Shown: positions 8,464-17,956 of the stretch, piece after piece | Position numbering within the stretch: position 1 is the stretch's first letter | Layout of the letters: each line of letters begins with the position of its first letter | Program-made: the position numbers and the translations under genes | The notes under the pieces: generated by a model | What the model was told of the DNA's origin: nothing | What the model saw: the letters and a program-made list of their open reading frames with translations, nothing else | Databases searched by the model: none | Source: Pararobbsia alpina_A | GTDB taxonomy: Bacteria > Pseudomonadota > Gammaproteobacteria > Burkholderiales > Burkholderiaceae | Direction of reading: 5' to 3' | DNA length: 64,000 bases | Assembly: GCF_965118125.1 (NCBI RefSeq) | Contig: NZ_OZ221288.1 | Span: 1,984,001-2,048,000, forward strand

Positions 8464-9010
8464 CAGCGGAATGCGCCGGCTCGTTCGAATTCGCGACCGC
8501 CGTGCGCAACTCACGATAAGCGCTTACGAGCGCATCAAGACTGAAACCCCGATTCAACCCACTCGGGTTCGGCAATACCCACGCGTGTGCATTGCCGAAC
8601 CGTCGCGGCTGCAAGCCCCAATCGATCTCGCGCACCCCCGTCATCGCGGCCAACGCGGCTTTGCCGAGAAACGCGACATAGCACGGGCGATAACATTCGA
8701 TTTTTCGCTCGAATTCCGCAGCGGCGGCTTTGATTTCTTCCGGCGTCAACTGATTGGCTCGTGCGGTGGGTCGCGACACAGCAGTCGTCAGGCCGCAGCC
8801 GTATTTCAGAAGCACACGGTCTTGTTCAGGGCTCAACAACTCCGGCGTAAAACCCGCGCCGTGCAGCACGCGCCAGAATCGATTGCCGCGCCCAGCGAAG
8901 TGACGCCCGGACGACGCGGCCATCATCCCGGGATTGATTCCACAAAAGATCACCGACAGGCCCGGCTCGAGAATGTCGGGAAGAACGGGCATTGACACTG
9001 AGGGTTCCAC
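8456..9010 (-). CDS. mug: G/U mismatch-specific DNA glycosylase Mug
   Basis: A 184-residue member of the uracil-DNA glycosylase superfamily, Mug/TDG branch. It removes uracil and ethenocytosine from mispairs with guanine in base excision repair. The active-site motif GINPG (about residues 24-28) and the intercalation motif NPSGLN (about 147-152) are both present. The length is close to the family's usual 165-180 residues. An internal ATG six codons downstream (MPVLPDI) is an equally good start. It converges on the SnoaL-like gene with an 8-bp overlap. Confidence 0.93.
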   Translation of the reverse strand: MEPSVSMPVLPDILEPGLSVIFCGINPGMMAASSGRHFAGRGNRFWRVLHGAGFTPELLSPEQDRVLLKYGCGLTTAVSRPTARANQLTPEEIKAAAAEFERKIECYRPCYVAFLGKAALAAMTGVREIDWGLQPRRFGNAHAWVLPNPSGLNRGFSLDALVSAYRELRTAVANSNEPAHSAAK

Positions 9011-9482
9011 GAAATGCCTGAGTGATGAATCGCGATGGCCGAGCTTAGCGTAACCCCTCGAAACCGATGTTACAGGCTGCGGAAATTAACAATTACCTTT
9101 CGCGAACGGAAGCATTCATATCTTAAGCATTTACTGCCTTAATCAAGCCGACGCGAGTGCGCTTTTCAATAGACGTGAGCATTTCCAAAGACGCGCCAAC
9201 GCAAAAAATACAACGCCTTTAGTAGAAATTACAGCACGCGTAGTTTGCCTTGCGAGGTCGCCTCAACCGCACTGATGAAAAAATCCCGTGCACGCTTAAC
9301 GCAATAAGAATCGGCCTGAGAATATTCTGGGCATGCCCTTTGCTTTCTCAACCCTTTGCGCTTAGCCAACGGGAGTCGAACGACGCAAGCGCGGCGAAAG
9401 AAAAAAGAATCAAGAGAGCCGCACGCACACACAAGGCGTGCCACACAACTCGCTAAGCGCCTTCGGGCCATGAGGGGTAGAG
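9011..9482. other. Non-coding gap before the giant kinase gene
   Basis: This 472-base stretch is clearly richer in A and T than its flanks. It separates the mug start from the kinase start, so it should hold promoters for both divergent genes. I could not single out a convincing -35/-10 pair or an operator. A GAGGGGTAGAG purine block at the right end may be the kinase ribosome-binding site. I see no small gene here that I would defend. Confidence 0.5.
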
Positions 9483-12400
9483 ATGGACACGTTTGCAATG
9501 GCCCCCGAAACGGCGGAAGAGACCCGCCTTGAACGCATTTCCCGAACGCTTGGCGCTTATCGGCGCGGAGACGCTTCCGTGCGTCTGCCCGACGATTGGG
9601 ACGGCCAGGCGGGTGAGGTCGCCAGTGAATTCAATCAGCTCGCGGCACAAAGCGGCCGGATGTCGATTCAGCTGCGTGATATCGCGAGCGATGCCTCCAC
9701 GCCGGTCTCCGGACAGGCCGGGCAGCGACTGTCAGCGGAGGCGCTCGGCGGTTTCTGGCTCGACCACACGGCCAATATCAACGCGATCATTCAGCGCGGC
9801 GAACCAGCGACCGACAGCGCGAAGGCCATCCTGCTTGCGTTGACCGCGCTCAAGAACGGCGAGACGGCTTCGCTTCCGGTCGAATGGCTCGGTGTGCATG
9901 GCCGGCTCGCGCAGGTCTTCAACGAGCTTGTCGATCAGAACGTACGCATGTCGGAAGAGCTTGCGCGCCTGAGCCGCGTGGTGGGCAAGGAAGGGCGCCT
10001 GAACGAACGGGCGGCGTTGCCCGCTGCACGCGGATTCTGGCGCGACTCCGTCGACGCAGTGAACTCGTTGATCGGCGATCTGGTTCACCCGACCAGCGAA
10101 GTGGCGCGCGTGATCGGCGCAGTCGCGCAGGGCGATCTTTCCAAGAGCATGGCGCTCGAAGCCGATGGCCGCGCGTTGCAGGGCGAGTTCCTGCGCACGG
10201 CGCGCACGATCAACACGATGGTCGACCAGCTCGGCACGTTCGCGGCCGAAGTCACGCGCGTGGCGCGCGAAGTGGGTACCGAAGGCAAGCTCGGCGGTCA
10301 GGCGGACGTGCAAGGCGTCGCCGGCACATGGAAGGACCTGACCGACTCGGTCAACTTCATGGCCGGCAACCTGACGAGCCAGGTCCGCAATATCGCGGAA
10401 GTGACCAAGGCGGTGGCGGCCGGTGACCTGTCCAAGAAAATCACGGTCGACGTGAAGGGCGAAATTCTCGAGCTGAAGAACACGATCAATACGATGGTGG
10501 ATCAGCTGCGTTCGTTTGCATCGGAAGTCACGCGTGTGGCGCGCGAAGTCGGTACCGAGGGACGGCTGGGCGGGCAGGCCGACGTGCAGGGTGTGGCAGG
10601 GACATGGAAGGACCTGACCGACAACGTGAACTTCATGGCCGGCAATTTGACGAGCCAGGTTCGCAATATCGCGGAAGTGACTAAAGCCGTGGCGGCGGGT
10701 GACCTCTCGAAGAAGATCACGGTCGACGTGAAAGGCGAAATTCTCGAGCTGAAGAACACCATCAATACGATGGTCGATCAGCTCGGATCGTTCGCTTCGG
10801 AAGTGACGCGCGTGGCACGCGAAGTGGGCACGGAAGGCAAGCTCGGCGGCCAGGCCGATGTGCAGGGCGTGGCCGGTACGTGGAAGGACCTGACCGACTC
10901 CGTGAATTCGATGGGGAGCAACCTGACCGCACAGGTCCGCAATATCGCGGATGTGACGACTGCGGTGGCGGCGGGCGACCTCTCGAAGAAGATCACGGTC
11001 GACGTGAAGGGCGAAATTCTCGAACTCAAGAACACCATCAACACGATGGTGGACCAGCTGCGTTCGTTCGCGTCGGAAGTCACGCGCGTGGCGCGCGAAG
11101 TGGGTACCGAGGGCAAGCTCGGCGGCCAAGCCGATGTGCAGGGTGTGGCTGGTACGTGGAAAGACCTGACCGACTCCGTGAATTCGATGGGTAGCAACCT
11201 GACTGCACAGGTCCGCAATATCGCGGATGTGACGACTGCAGTGGCCGCAGGCGACCTGTCGAAGAAGATCACGGTGGACGTGAAGGGCGAAATTCTCGAA
11301 CTCAAGAACACCATCAATACGATGGTGGACCAGCTGCGATCGTTCGCTTCGGAAGTCACACGCGTGGCGCGTGAAGTCGGCACGGACGGCAAGCTCGGCG
11401 GACAGGCAAACGTGCAGGGCGTGGCAGGCACATGGAAGGACCTGACCGACTCCGTGAATTCGATGGGGAGCAACCTGACCGCACAGGTCCGCAATATCGC
11501 GGACGTAACCACGGCCGTGGCGGCAGGCGACCTGTCGAGAAAGATCACGGTGGACGTGAAGGGCGAAATCCTCGAACTCAAGAACACCATCAATACGATG
11601 GTGGACCAGCTGCGTTCATTCGCTTCGGAAGTCACGCGTGTGGCGCGCGAAGTGGGCACCGAAGGCAAGCTCGGCGGCCAGGCCGACGTGCAGGGTGTGG
11701 CCGGCACGTGGAAGGACCTGACCGACAACGTGAACTTCATGGCCGGCAACCTCACGAGCCAGGTCCGCAATATTGCGGACGTGACGAAGGCCGTGGCCGC
11801 GGGCGATCTGTCCAAGAAGATCACAGTGGACGTGAAGGGCGAAATCCTCGAACTCAAGAACACCATCAACACGATGGTCGATCAGCTTGGCTCGTTTGCG
11901 TCGGAAGTCACGCGTGTGGCGCGTGAAGTGGGCACGCTCGGGAAACTCGGCGGCCAGGCCGACGTGCAGGGCGTGGCGGGCACGTGGAAGGACCTGACCG
12001 ACAACGTGAACTTCATGGCCGGCAACCTCACGAGCCAGGTCCGCAATATCGCGGACGTGACGAAGGCCGTAGCTGCGGGCGATCTGTCCAAGAAGATCAC
12101 CGTCGACGTGAAGGGCGAGATTCTCGAGCTCAAGAACACCATCAATACGATGGTGGACCAGCTGCGTTCATTCGCGTCGGAAGTCACGCGCGTGGCACGC
12201 GAGGTCGGTACCGAAGGCAAGCTCGGCGGTCAGGCCGATGTGCAGGGTGTCGCCGGTACATGGAAGGACCTGACCGACAACGTGAACTTCATGGCCGGCA
12301 ACCTCACGAGCCAGGTCCGCGGGATCGCGAAGGTCGTGACGGCCGTTGCCAACGGCGACCTTGATCTGAAACTGACCGTTGAAGCGAAGGGCGAAATTGC

Positions 12401-15400
12401 CGCACTCGCCGACACGATCAACAGCATGACGGACACGCTCGCCACGTTTGCCGACCAGGTGACGACGGTGGCGCGCGAAGTGGGGGTCGAGGGCAAGCTC
12501 GGCGGCCAGGCAAAGGTGCCGGGCGCATCAGGAACATGGAAGGGGCTGACGGAGAACGTCAACCAGCTCGCCGCGAACCTGACGACCCAGGTGCGCGCGA
12601 TTGCGGAAGTCGCGACGGCTGTGACGCAGGGCGACCTGACGCGTTCCATCACCGTCGAAGCCCAGGGCGAAGTGGCCGCGCTGAAGGATACGATCAACGA
12701 GATGATCCGTAACCTCAAGGACACGACGCAGGTCAACACGGAGCAGGACTGGCTCAAGACCAACCTCGCCAAGTTCAGCCGGATGCTGCAAGGGCAAAAA
12801 GATCTGGTGGCCGTCGGTGAACTGATCCTGTCTGAACTGGCCCCGGTAGTCGGCGTGCATCAGGCCGAGTTCTACGTGCTCGATACGGCCTCCGACTCGG
12901 CATCGCTGCGATTGACGGCGAGCTATGCGTCGAGCGGTCATGCCGCGCACGGAAAGCAGGTGCGCCTCGGCGAAGGGCTGATCGGTCAGTGTGCTGTCGA
13001 GCGACGCAAGATCCTGCTCGAGCCGCCGGCCACCGAGGATTTCCGGATCATGTCGGGGCTGCTCAGCGTCTCGCCTCACAACGTGCTCGTGCTGCCCGTC
13101 GTGTTCGAAGCGAAGGTCAAGGGCGTGATCGAACTGGCGTCGGTCGAGCGGCTCAACCCGACACACCAGGCATTCCTCGATCAGCTGACGGAAAGTATCG
13201 GCATCGTGATCAACACGATCGAGGCCAATACGCGGACCGAAGACTTGCTCAGACAGTCGCAGACGCTGGCCAACGAGCTGCAGAGCCGGCAAGAGGAACT
13301 GCAGCAGACGAACCAGCAGCTGCAGGAAAAAGCCCACCTGCTTGCGCACCAGAACGAGGAAGTCGAACGCAAGAACGCCGAAGTCGAACAGGCGCGGCAG
13401 GCACTCGAAGAAAAGGCCAAGCAGCTTGCACTGACATCGAAATACAAGTCCGAGTTTCTGGCCAATATGTCGCACGAGCTGCGTACGCCGCTCAACAGTC
13501 TGCTGATCCTGTCGGATCAGTTGTGCAAGAACCCGGATGGGAATCTGTCGGCCAAGCAGGTCGATTTCTCGAAGACGATTCATTCATCCGGCAACGACCT
13601 GCTGATGCTGATCAACGACATTCTCGACCTGTCGAAGATCGAATCGGGGACAGTGGTCGTCGATATTGCCGAGCACCGGATCGAAGACCTGTCGATCTAC
13701 GTCGAGCGTACGTTCCGCCACGTCGCTGAAGCACGCAAGGTCGACTTCATGATCCACTCGGGCGCGCAGTTGCCGGGTTCGGTCTATACCGATCCGAAGC
13801 GTCTGCAACAGATTCTGAAGAACCTGCTGTCGAACGCGTTCAAGTTCACACATGAGGGACATGTGACCTTGTCGATCGACGAAGCGTTCGACGGATGGTC
13901 TCCCGACAATGAAGGCCTGAATCGCGCGCATCAGGTGATCGCATTCTCGGTGTCAGACACCGGCATCGGGATCTCCGCCGAGAAACAGCAGATCATTTTC
14001 GAAGCGTTCCAGCAGGCCGACGGGAGTACGAGTCGCAAATACGGCGGCACGGGCCTGGGCCTCGCCATCAGCCGCGAGCTGTCGCGCCTGCTCGGCGGCG
14101 AGATTCGCCTGGTCAGCACGCCCAACAAGGGCAGTACATTCACCTTGTATCTGCCCACGGGCAGCGACTCCAGCAAGGCCGCGCGCCGGTCCGTGAGCCG
14201 CGATGACCTGCGCAATGCCGCGCGCACCGCCGATCAGGCCACCCGTGTGCCCCCGCCGGTCACCGACATGGCAGCGGTGCACGATCTCGTCACCGCCGCT
14301 GTCGAAGAGGCCGCATCGCTTGCCGATGACGCACAGGACGATCGCGCCAATATCGCGCTGGGTGACCGCGTGCTGCTGATTGTCGAGAACGACCGCGCGT
14401 TCGCCGACTTCCTGCTCGATGCGGCGCGAGACCAAGGCTTCAAGGGCCTCGTGACGCCGCTCGGCTCGACGGCATTGACTCTCGCCGATCAGTTCAAACC
14501 CGACGCCGTGACGCTTGATCTGTTCCTGCCCGATATGGATGGGTGGCGCGTACTGTCCCGGCTCAAGCACGATCTCTCGACGCGGCACATGCCCGTTTGC
14601 GTGATTTCGACGGATGAGTCGCGCGACCGCGCGTTCAATTCGGGCGCGTTGGGTTTCCTGCCCAAGCCGATTCAGGCGCGCGAGGATCTCGATACCGCGT
14701 TGATGAGCCTGATGACCTACGTCGAAGCCGATGCGCGGCGCTTGCTGGTGTCGATGGCATCAACACCCGAGCGCGCGCAGCTGCTCGATCGGTTGGCGAG
14801 CGATCAGATCGAGATCGATTCGGTCGCAAAAGATGGCGACCTGACGAGCCATCTCGCGATGCACGCCGCGGACGCGCTCGTGGTGGATGCCAGTATGCTG
14901 TCCGGCTTGTCGCCCGAAGCGCTGCACGAGGCGCTATCGCGGCACACGGCCTTCGCACCGCTGCCGATCGTGGTGACGGCGGATCGGGAAGCGCTGCCGG
15001 CCCGCTGGCTGCGCCCTGCAGAGCGCTATGTGATCGTCCCTGTGCCGAGTCCTGGGCGCCTGCTCGACATGACAGTGGCTGCCTTGCACGTCGGAGCGGC
15101 ACGTCTCGGCAAGCCGGCTCAGGACGAGCTCAATAGTCTTCGCGAGTCCGAGCTTGCGTTGCACGGCAAGAAAGTCCTGATCGTCGACGACGACATGCGC
15201 AATATCTTTGCGCTGGCGACGGTCGTCGAGGACTACGGTATGCGGCATGTGTGGGCCGACAACGGGCGCGACGCGATTCGCCTCGTCGCCGCCGACCCCG
15301 AGATCGACGCCGTGCTGATGGACATCATGATGCCGGAGATGGATGGCCTGATGACGATCCGCGAGCTGCGCAAGCTGCCGGCCGGGCGTACGCTGCCGAT

Positions 15401-15533
15401 CGTCGCAGTGACGGCCAAGGCGATGAAGGGCGATCGCGAGCGGTGTATCGCGGCGGGAGCGTGGGACTACCTGTCGAAGCCTGTGGATCGCGCCGATTTG
15501 CTGGCCGTCTTGCATGCGTGGCTTCACGTCTAG
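9483..15533 (+). CDS. Giant soluble hybrid histidine kinase with nine HAMP-type repeats
   Basis: A 2016-residue protein with no membrane segment. Order: degenerate HAMP-like units (1-260), nine in-register 92-residue HAMP-type units (about 264-1090), a GAF domain (about 1100-1245) and a coiled coil (about 1250-1320). Next comes a HisKA domain with phospho-His 1331 (NMSHELRTPLNS), then an ATPase domain (DTGIGIS, GGTGLGLAIS). A receiver with Asp 1679 follows, then a degenerate receiver-like segment (about 1750-1880) and a canonical receiver with Asp 1947. The layout resembles fungal group III (Nik1/Os-1) osmosensing kinases and their bacterial relatives. It overlaps no gene and is followed within eight bases by a second kinase gene, so the two probably form one phosphorelay. 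The stimulus is unknown; osmotic or redox signals are family-based guesses. Confidence 0.93.
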   Translation: MDTFAMAPETAEETRLERISRTLGAYRRGDASVRLPDDWDGQAGEVASEFNQLAAQSGRMSIQLRDIASDASTPVSGQAGQRLSAEALGGFWLDHTANINAIIQRGEPATDSAKAILLALTALKNGETASLPVEWLGVHGRLAQVFNELVDQNVRMSEELARLSRVVGKEGRLNERAALPAARGFWRDSVDAVNSLIGDLVHPTSEVARVIGAVAQGDLSKSMALEADGRALQGEFLRTARTINTMVDQLGTFAAEVTRVAREVGTEGKLGGQADVQGVAGTWKDLTDSVNFMAGNLTSQVRNIAEVTKAVAAGDLSKKITVDVKGEILELKNTINTMVDQLRSFASEVTRVAREVGTEGRLGGQADVQGVAGTWKDLTDNVNFMAGNLTSQVRNIAEVTKAVAAGDLSKKITVDVKGEILELKNTINTMVDQLGSFASEVTRVAREVGTEGKLGGQADVQGVAGTWKDLTDSVNSMGSNLTAQVRNIADVTTAVAAGDLSKKITVDVKGEILELKNTINTMVDQLRSFASEVTRVAREVGTEGKLGGQADVQGVAGTWKDLTDSVNSMGSNLTAQVRNIADVTTAVAAGDLSKKITVDVKGEILELKNTINTMVDQLRSFASEVTRVAREVGTDGKLGGQANVQGVAGTWKDLTDSVNSMGSNLTAQVRNIADVTTAVAAGDLSRKITVDVKGEILELKNTINTMVDQLRSFASEVTRVAREVGTEGKLGGQADVQGVAGTWKDLTDNVNFMAGNLTSQVRNIADVTKAVAAGDLSKKITVDVKGEILELKNTINTMVDQLGSFASEVTRVAREVGTLGKLGGQADVQGVAGTWKDLTDNVNFMAGNLTSQVRNIADVTKAVAAGDLSKKITVDVKGEILELKNTINTMVDQLRSFASEVTRVAREVGTEGKLGGQADVQGVAGTWKDLTDNVNFMAGNLTSQVRGIAKVVTAVANGDLDLKLTVEAKGEIAALADTINSMTDTLATFADQVTTVAREVGVEGKLGGQAKVPGASGTWKGLTENVNQLAANLTTQVRAIAEVATAVTQGDLTRSITVEAQGEVAALKDTINEMIRNLKDTTQVNTEQDWLKTNLAKFSRMLQGQKDLVAVGELILSELAPVVGVHQAEFYVLDTASDSASLRLTASYASSGHAAHGKQVRLGEGLIGQCAVERRKILLEPPATEDFRIMSGLLSVSPHNVLVLPVVFEAKVKGVIELASVERLNPTHQAFLDQLTESIGIVINTIEANTRTEDLLRQSQTLANELQSRQEELQQTNQQLQEKAHLLAHQNEEVERKNAEVEQARQALEEKAKQLALTSKYKSEFLANMSHELRTPLNSLLILSDQLCKNPDGNLSAKQVDFSKTIHSSGNDLLMLINDILDLSKIESGTVVVDIAEHRIEDLSIYVERTFRHVAEARKVDFMIHSGAQLPGSVYTDPKRLQQILKNLLSNAFKFTHEGHVTLSIDEAFDGWSPDNEGLNRAHQVIAFSVSDTGIGISAEKQQIIFEAFQQADGSTSRKYGGTGLGLAISRELSRLLGGEIRLVSTPNKGSTFTLYLPTGSDSSKAARRSVSRDDLRNAARTADQATRVPPPVTDMAAVHDLVTAAVEEAASLADDAQDDRANIALGDRVLLIVENDRAFADFLLDAARDQGFKGLVTPLGSTALTLADQFKPDAVTLDLFLPDMDGWRVLSRLKHDLSTRHMPVCVISTDESRDRAFNSGALGFLPKPIQAREDLDTALMSLMTYVEADARRLLVSMASTPERAQLLDRLASDQIEIDSVAKDGDLTSHLAMHAADALVVDASMLSGLSPEALHEALSRHTAFAPLPIVVTADREALPARWLRPAERYVIVPVPSPGRLLDMTVAALHVGAARLGKPAQDELNSLRESELALHGKKVLIVDDDMRNIFALATVVEDYGMRHVWADNGRDAIRLVAADPEIDAVLMDIMMPEMDGLMTIRELRKLPAGRTLPIVAVTAKAMKGDRERCIAAGAWDYLSKPVDRADLLAVLHAWLHV
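10272..12755 (+). repeat. Nine tandem 276-bp repeats inside the kinase gene
   Basis: Units begin at 10272, 10548, 10824, 11100, 11376, 11652, 11928, 12204 and 12480, each exactly 276 bp (92 codons) apart. The first eight are very similar at DNA level and share GTWKDLTD and GEILELKNTINTMVDQL. The ninth is clearly diverged. Two subtypes alternate, one with NFMAGNLTSQVRNIA and one with NSMGSNLTAQVRNIA. A still more diverged unit precedes the array. Confidence 0.95.
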
Positions 15534-15541
15534 GAACGCTC

Positions 15542-17686
15542 ATGCAAACGCATCCGCAGTATGAGGGCGACAAGGTCAATATCCTGATCGTCGACGACGT
15601 TCCCAAGCAGCACGTCGTGCTTCGCAGCGTGCTCGACGAACTCGGAGAGAACATCGTCACCGTTTCGTCTGGACGAGAGGCACTGGCGGCCGTGCTCGAG
15701 CAGGAATTCGTGGTGATCCTGCTCGACGTCAACATGCCCGGCATGGACGGCTTCGAGACCGCGTCGCTGATGCGCTCGTATCGCCGCACGAGCAGCACGC
15801 CGATCATCTTCATCACGGCCTATGTCGACGAGAAGGAGATGGCGCGCGGATATTCGCTTGGCGCCGTCGACTATATTTCCTCGCCTGTCGTGCCCGAGAT
15901 CCTGCGCGCCAAGGTTCGGGTCTTCGTCGATATGTACCGGATGCGGATTCAGTTGGTAGCGCGTGCCGCCGAGCGTGAGGAACTGGCCAAGGCCGAAGCC
16001 GAGCGCGTGGCGGCCGATCAGGCACGCCATCGCGCGGATTTTCTTGCGAGAGCGAGTCAGGCGCTGACGCGTTCACTCGAGGTTGACGTGACCGCAGAGC
16101 GGATTGTCGAGTTGCCGGTGCCGGCACTCGCGGACCTTGCCGTGCTGACGTTCGCGGCGGGAGACGGATTGCCAGCCAAGACCGTGGCGTGGATTTCGGA
16201 TGCGGCACGGTCGAATCTTCTCGATCGGACGGTCGGCGGGCTGCATAGCGACGCAGTCCCGCTCCCGGGGCTCGAAGCGCTGATTCAGGATGCGCTGACG
16301 ACCGGGCGGCCGGCTGCATTGACGGTCAGCGGCAAGCCGATCCTCGCATTGAGCAATAAAGATGGCACTCGCACGGATTTGCCACTGAGCCTCGACGAGA
16401 TCGTCGCCTACCCGTTGCTCGTCGATGCGCCGCAGCCTTCGGTGATCGTGCTGGGTATCCGTCGCGATAGCGAACGCATCGACGATGCGGTCACCACGCG
16501 CGAGTTTGTGGGGCGCGCTGCAATCGCGCTCGAGAACGCGATTCTGTTCTCGACGATTCGCGATGGCGATCGACGCAAGAACGAATTTCTCGCCATGCTT
16601 GCGCACGAGTTGCGCAACCCGTTGGCCCCGATTGTGAACGCCGTCGCCGTGATGCGTGGCGCGCGCTCGATCGATACGCATACGATGCGCTGGGCCAGCG
16701 ACATCATCGGCACGCAGGCGGAGCATCTCGTGCGTATCGTTGATGACTTACTCGACGTGTCGCGCATCGCGCGCGGTGTGGTGGTGCTGCGCACCGAGCC
16801 CGTTCTGTTGTCGACTGTCATCGAGCGCGCGATAGCGACGAGCGCGCCGAACTTCACACGGCGTTCGCAAACCTTGTTGCATGACGCATCGGATAGCGAC
16901 GCAGTGATCGACGGTGACGTCGTGCGTTTGTCGCAGGTCGTCGCGAACTTGTTGAACAACGCGTCGAAATTCACGCCGCTCGAAGGGCGTGTGCGCATCG
17001 CGACCGAGTTTGACGGTGAACGGGCATCGATCATCGTTGCCGACGAAGGCGATGGCATCGACCCGGGCTTTCTTCCTCACGTGTTCGAATTGTTTGCACA
17101 AGGGGAGACGTCGCTCGATCGCGCGCAAGGTGGCCTCGGAATCGGGCTCACACTGGTGCGGCATCTGACCGAGATGCATGGCGGCGCCGTGCTGTGCGAA
17201 AGCGAAGGCCTGGGCAAGGGTAGCAGCTTCACCGTGCAATTGCCGGCACGTGTTGCAAGCGAAGAAGAGGCTAAGGCAAGCGTCGTGCGCATCAGGCGCG
17301 CGCGTGGCGTACGCATCCTGATCGTCGACGACATGGTCGCCGCCGCCGAAAGCCTTGAGGCCTTGCTGCGCGTGCACGGACATCAGGTTCAACACGCAGC
17401 TGACGGACACGAGGCGCTCGAACAGGTCCGGAGCTTCGTGCCTGATGTGGTCCTGCTCGATATCGGGCTGCCCGGCATGACGGGCTTCGAAGTCGCGCAA
17501 CAGATTCGCGCCGATAAAGCGTTGCCGAGGTGCCTGATCATTGCCGTGAGTGGCTATAGCCAGGAAGAGCACCGGCGCGCCGCGCTCGAGGCGGGGATCG
17601 ATCACTACATGGTCAAACCCGCCGACCTCGACAGTCTGCTCGACATCATTGAAGGGTGTGAGCAGGAGGGTGGTGCGGCGGCGTGA
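15542..17686 (+). CDS. Hybrid kinase: REC-GAF-HisKA-ATPase-REC
   Basis: A 714-residue cytoplasmic protein. The N-terminal receiver (about 13-130) has phospho-acceptor Asp 62 (LLDVNMPG), but the conserved Lys is replaced (DYISSPV instead of DYLxKP). A GAF-like segment (about 165-340) leads to HisKA with His 355 (MLAHELRNPLAP), an ATPase domain (NLLNNASKF, DEGDGID, GLGIGLTLV) and a C-terminal receiver with Asp 640 and an intact MVKPAD. The ATG lies eight bases after the giant kinase stop codon, so the genes are co-transcribed. It probably receives phosphate from the upstream kinase through its N-terminal receiver. The downstream output gene is not evident and may be lost. Confidence 0.92.
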   Translation: MQTHPQYEGDKVNILIVDDVPKQHVVLRSVLDELGENIVTVSSGREALAAVLEQEFVVILLDVNMPGMDGFETASLMRSYRRTSSTPIIFITAYVDEKEMARGYSLGAVDYISSPVVPEILRAKVRVFVDMYRMRIQLVARAAEREELAKAEAERVAADQARHRADFLARASQALTRSLEVDVTAERIVELPVPALADLAVLTFAAGDGLPAKTVAWISDAARSNLLDRTVGGLHSDAVPLPGLEALIQDALTTGRPAALTVSGKPILALSNKDGTRTDLPLSLDEIVAYPLLVDAPQPSVIVLGIRRDSERIDDAVTTREFVGRAAIALENAILFSTIRDGDRRKNEFLAMLAHELRNPLAPIVNAVAVMRGARSIDTHTMRWASDIIGTQAEHLVRIVDDLLDVSRIARGVVVLRTEPVLLSTVIERAIATSAPNFTRRSQTLLHDASDSDAVIDGDVVRLSQVVANLLNNASKFTPLEGRVRIATEFDGERASIIVADEGDGIDPGFLPHVFELFAQGETSLDRAQGGLGIGLTLVRHLTEMHGGAVLCESEGLGKGSSFTVQLPARVASEEEAKASVVRIRRARGVRILIVDDMVAAAESLEALLRVHGHQVQHAADGHEALEQVRSFVPDVVLLDIGLPGMTGFEVAQQIRADKALPRCLIIAVSGYSQEEHRRAALEAGIDHYMVKPADLDSLLDIIEGCEQEGGAAA

Positions 17687-17790
17687 ACGATGTGTTGCGG
17701 CCCACAGTATTGCAAGCGAATGTCGTCGACCTGAATCGATTCCGCGAATTCGTGTGTGACGCAATGCAGTTACCGGAGACGCTGGCATGA
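17683..17790 (+). pseudogene. Probable stump of an RsbW-like anti-sigma kinase gene
   Basis: A GTG codon overlaps the stop of the preceding kinase (GTGA) and opens a 35-codon frame behind an AGGAGGG motif. The peptide (VVDLNRFREFVCDAMQLPE, then TLA and a stop) resembles the first helix of HATPase_c_2 anti-sigma/serine kinases of the RsbW/SpoIIAB type, whose next segment would carry the ATP-binding N-box. No continuation is visible in any frame downstream. I read it as a truncated relic of a third operon gene. It could instead be a genuine short peptide. Confidence 0.4.
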
Positions 17791-17923
17791 CGAAGAAAGG
17801 TTGATAAGCCCGAGTTGCCGGGAATTCACTCGATGCCTATTGAATGGCGTACGGCTTTTTTATCGATATGGCACCGTTAATTCATTTCTGGAAATTGATT
17901 TGATGAGCTAGGTTTGTCCCTGT

Positions 17924-17931
17924 ACCTGTCT
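17924..17931 (+). promoter_or_regulatory. ACCTGTCT octamer upstream of the sigma-54-type regulator
   Basis: The octamer ACCTGTCT sits 26 bases before the regulator start. Related CCTGT cores occur at 17919-17924 and 17945-17950. The same octamer occurs twice upstream of the 19-27 kb operon promoter, which suggests a shared, autoregulated binding site. Confidence 0.4.
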
Positions 17932-17956
17932 GTTTCAACTCCCGCCTGTCAATCCA

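Noticed and set aside
10778..11872. Long minus-strand open frame inside the HAMP array
   Set aside because: It arises from the tandem repeat of the sense gene and has no ribosome-binding site or recognisable protein.
10272..12755. Regular repeats that look at first like a CRISPR array or satellite DNA
   Set aside because: The period is 276 bp, the repeats are in frame with an open coding sequence, and they encode HAMP-type protein units; there are no spacers or cas genes.
17800..17870. Possible terminator with a T6 run after the second kinase
   Set aside because: The stem would be only five base pairs with a long loop, so it is not convincing.
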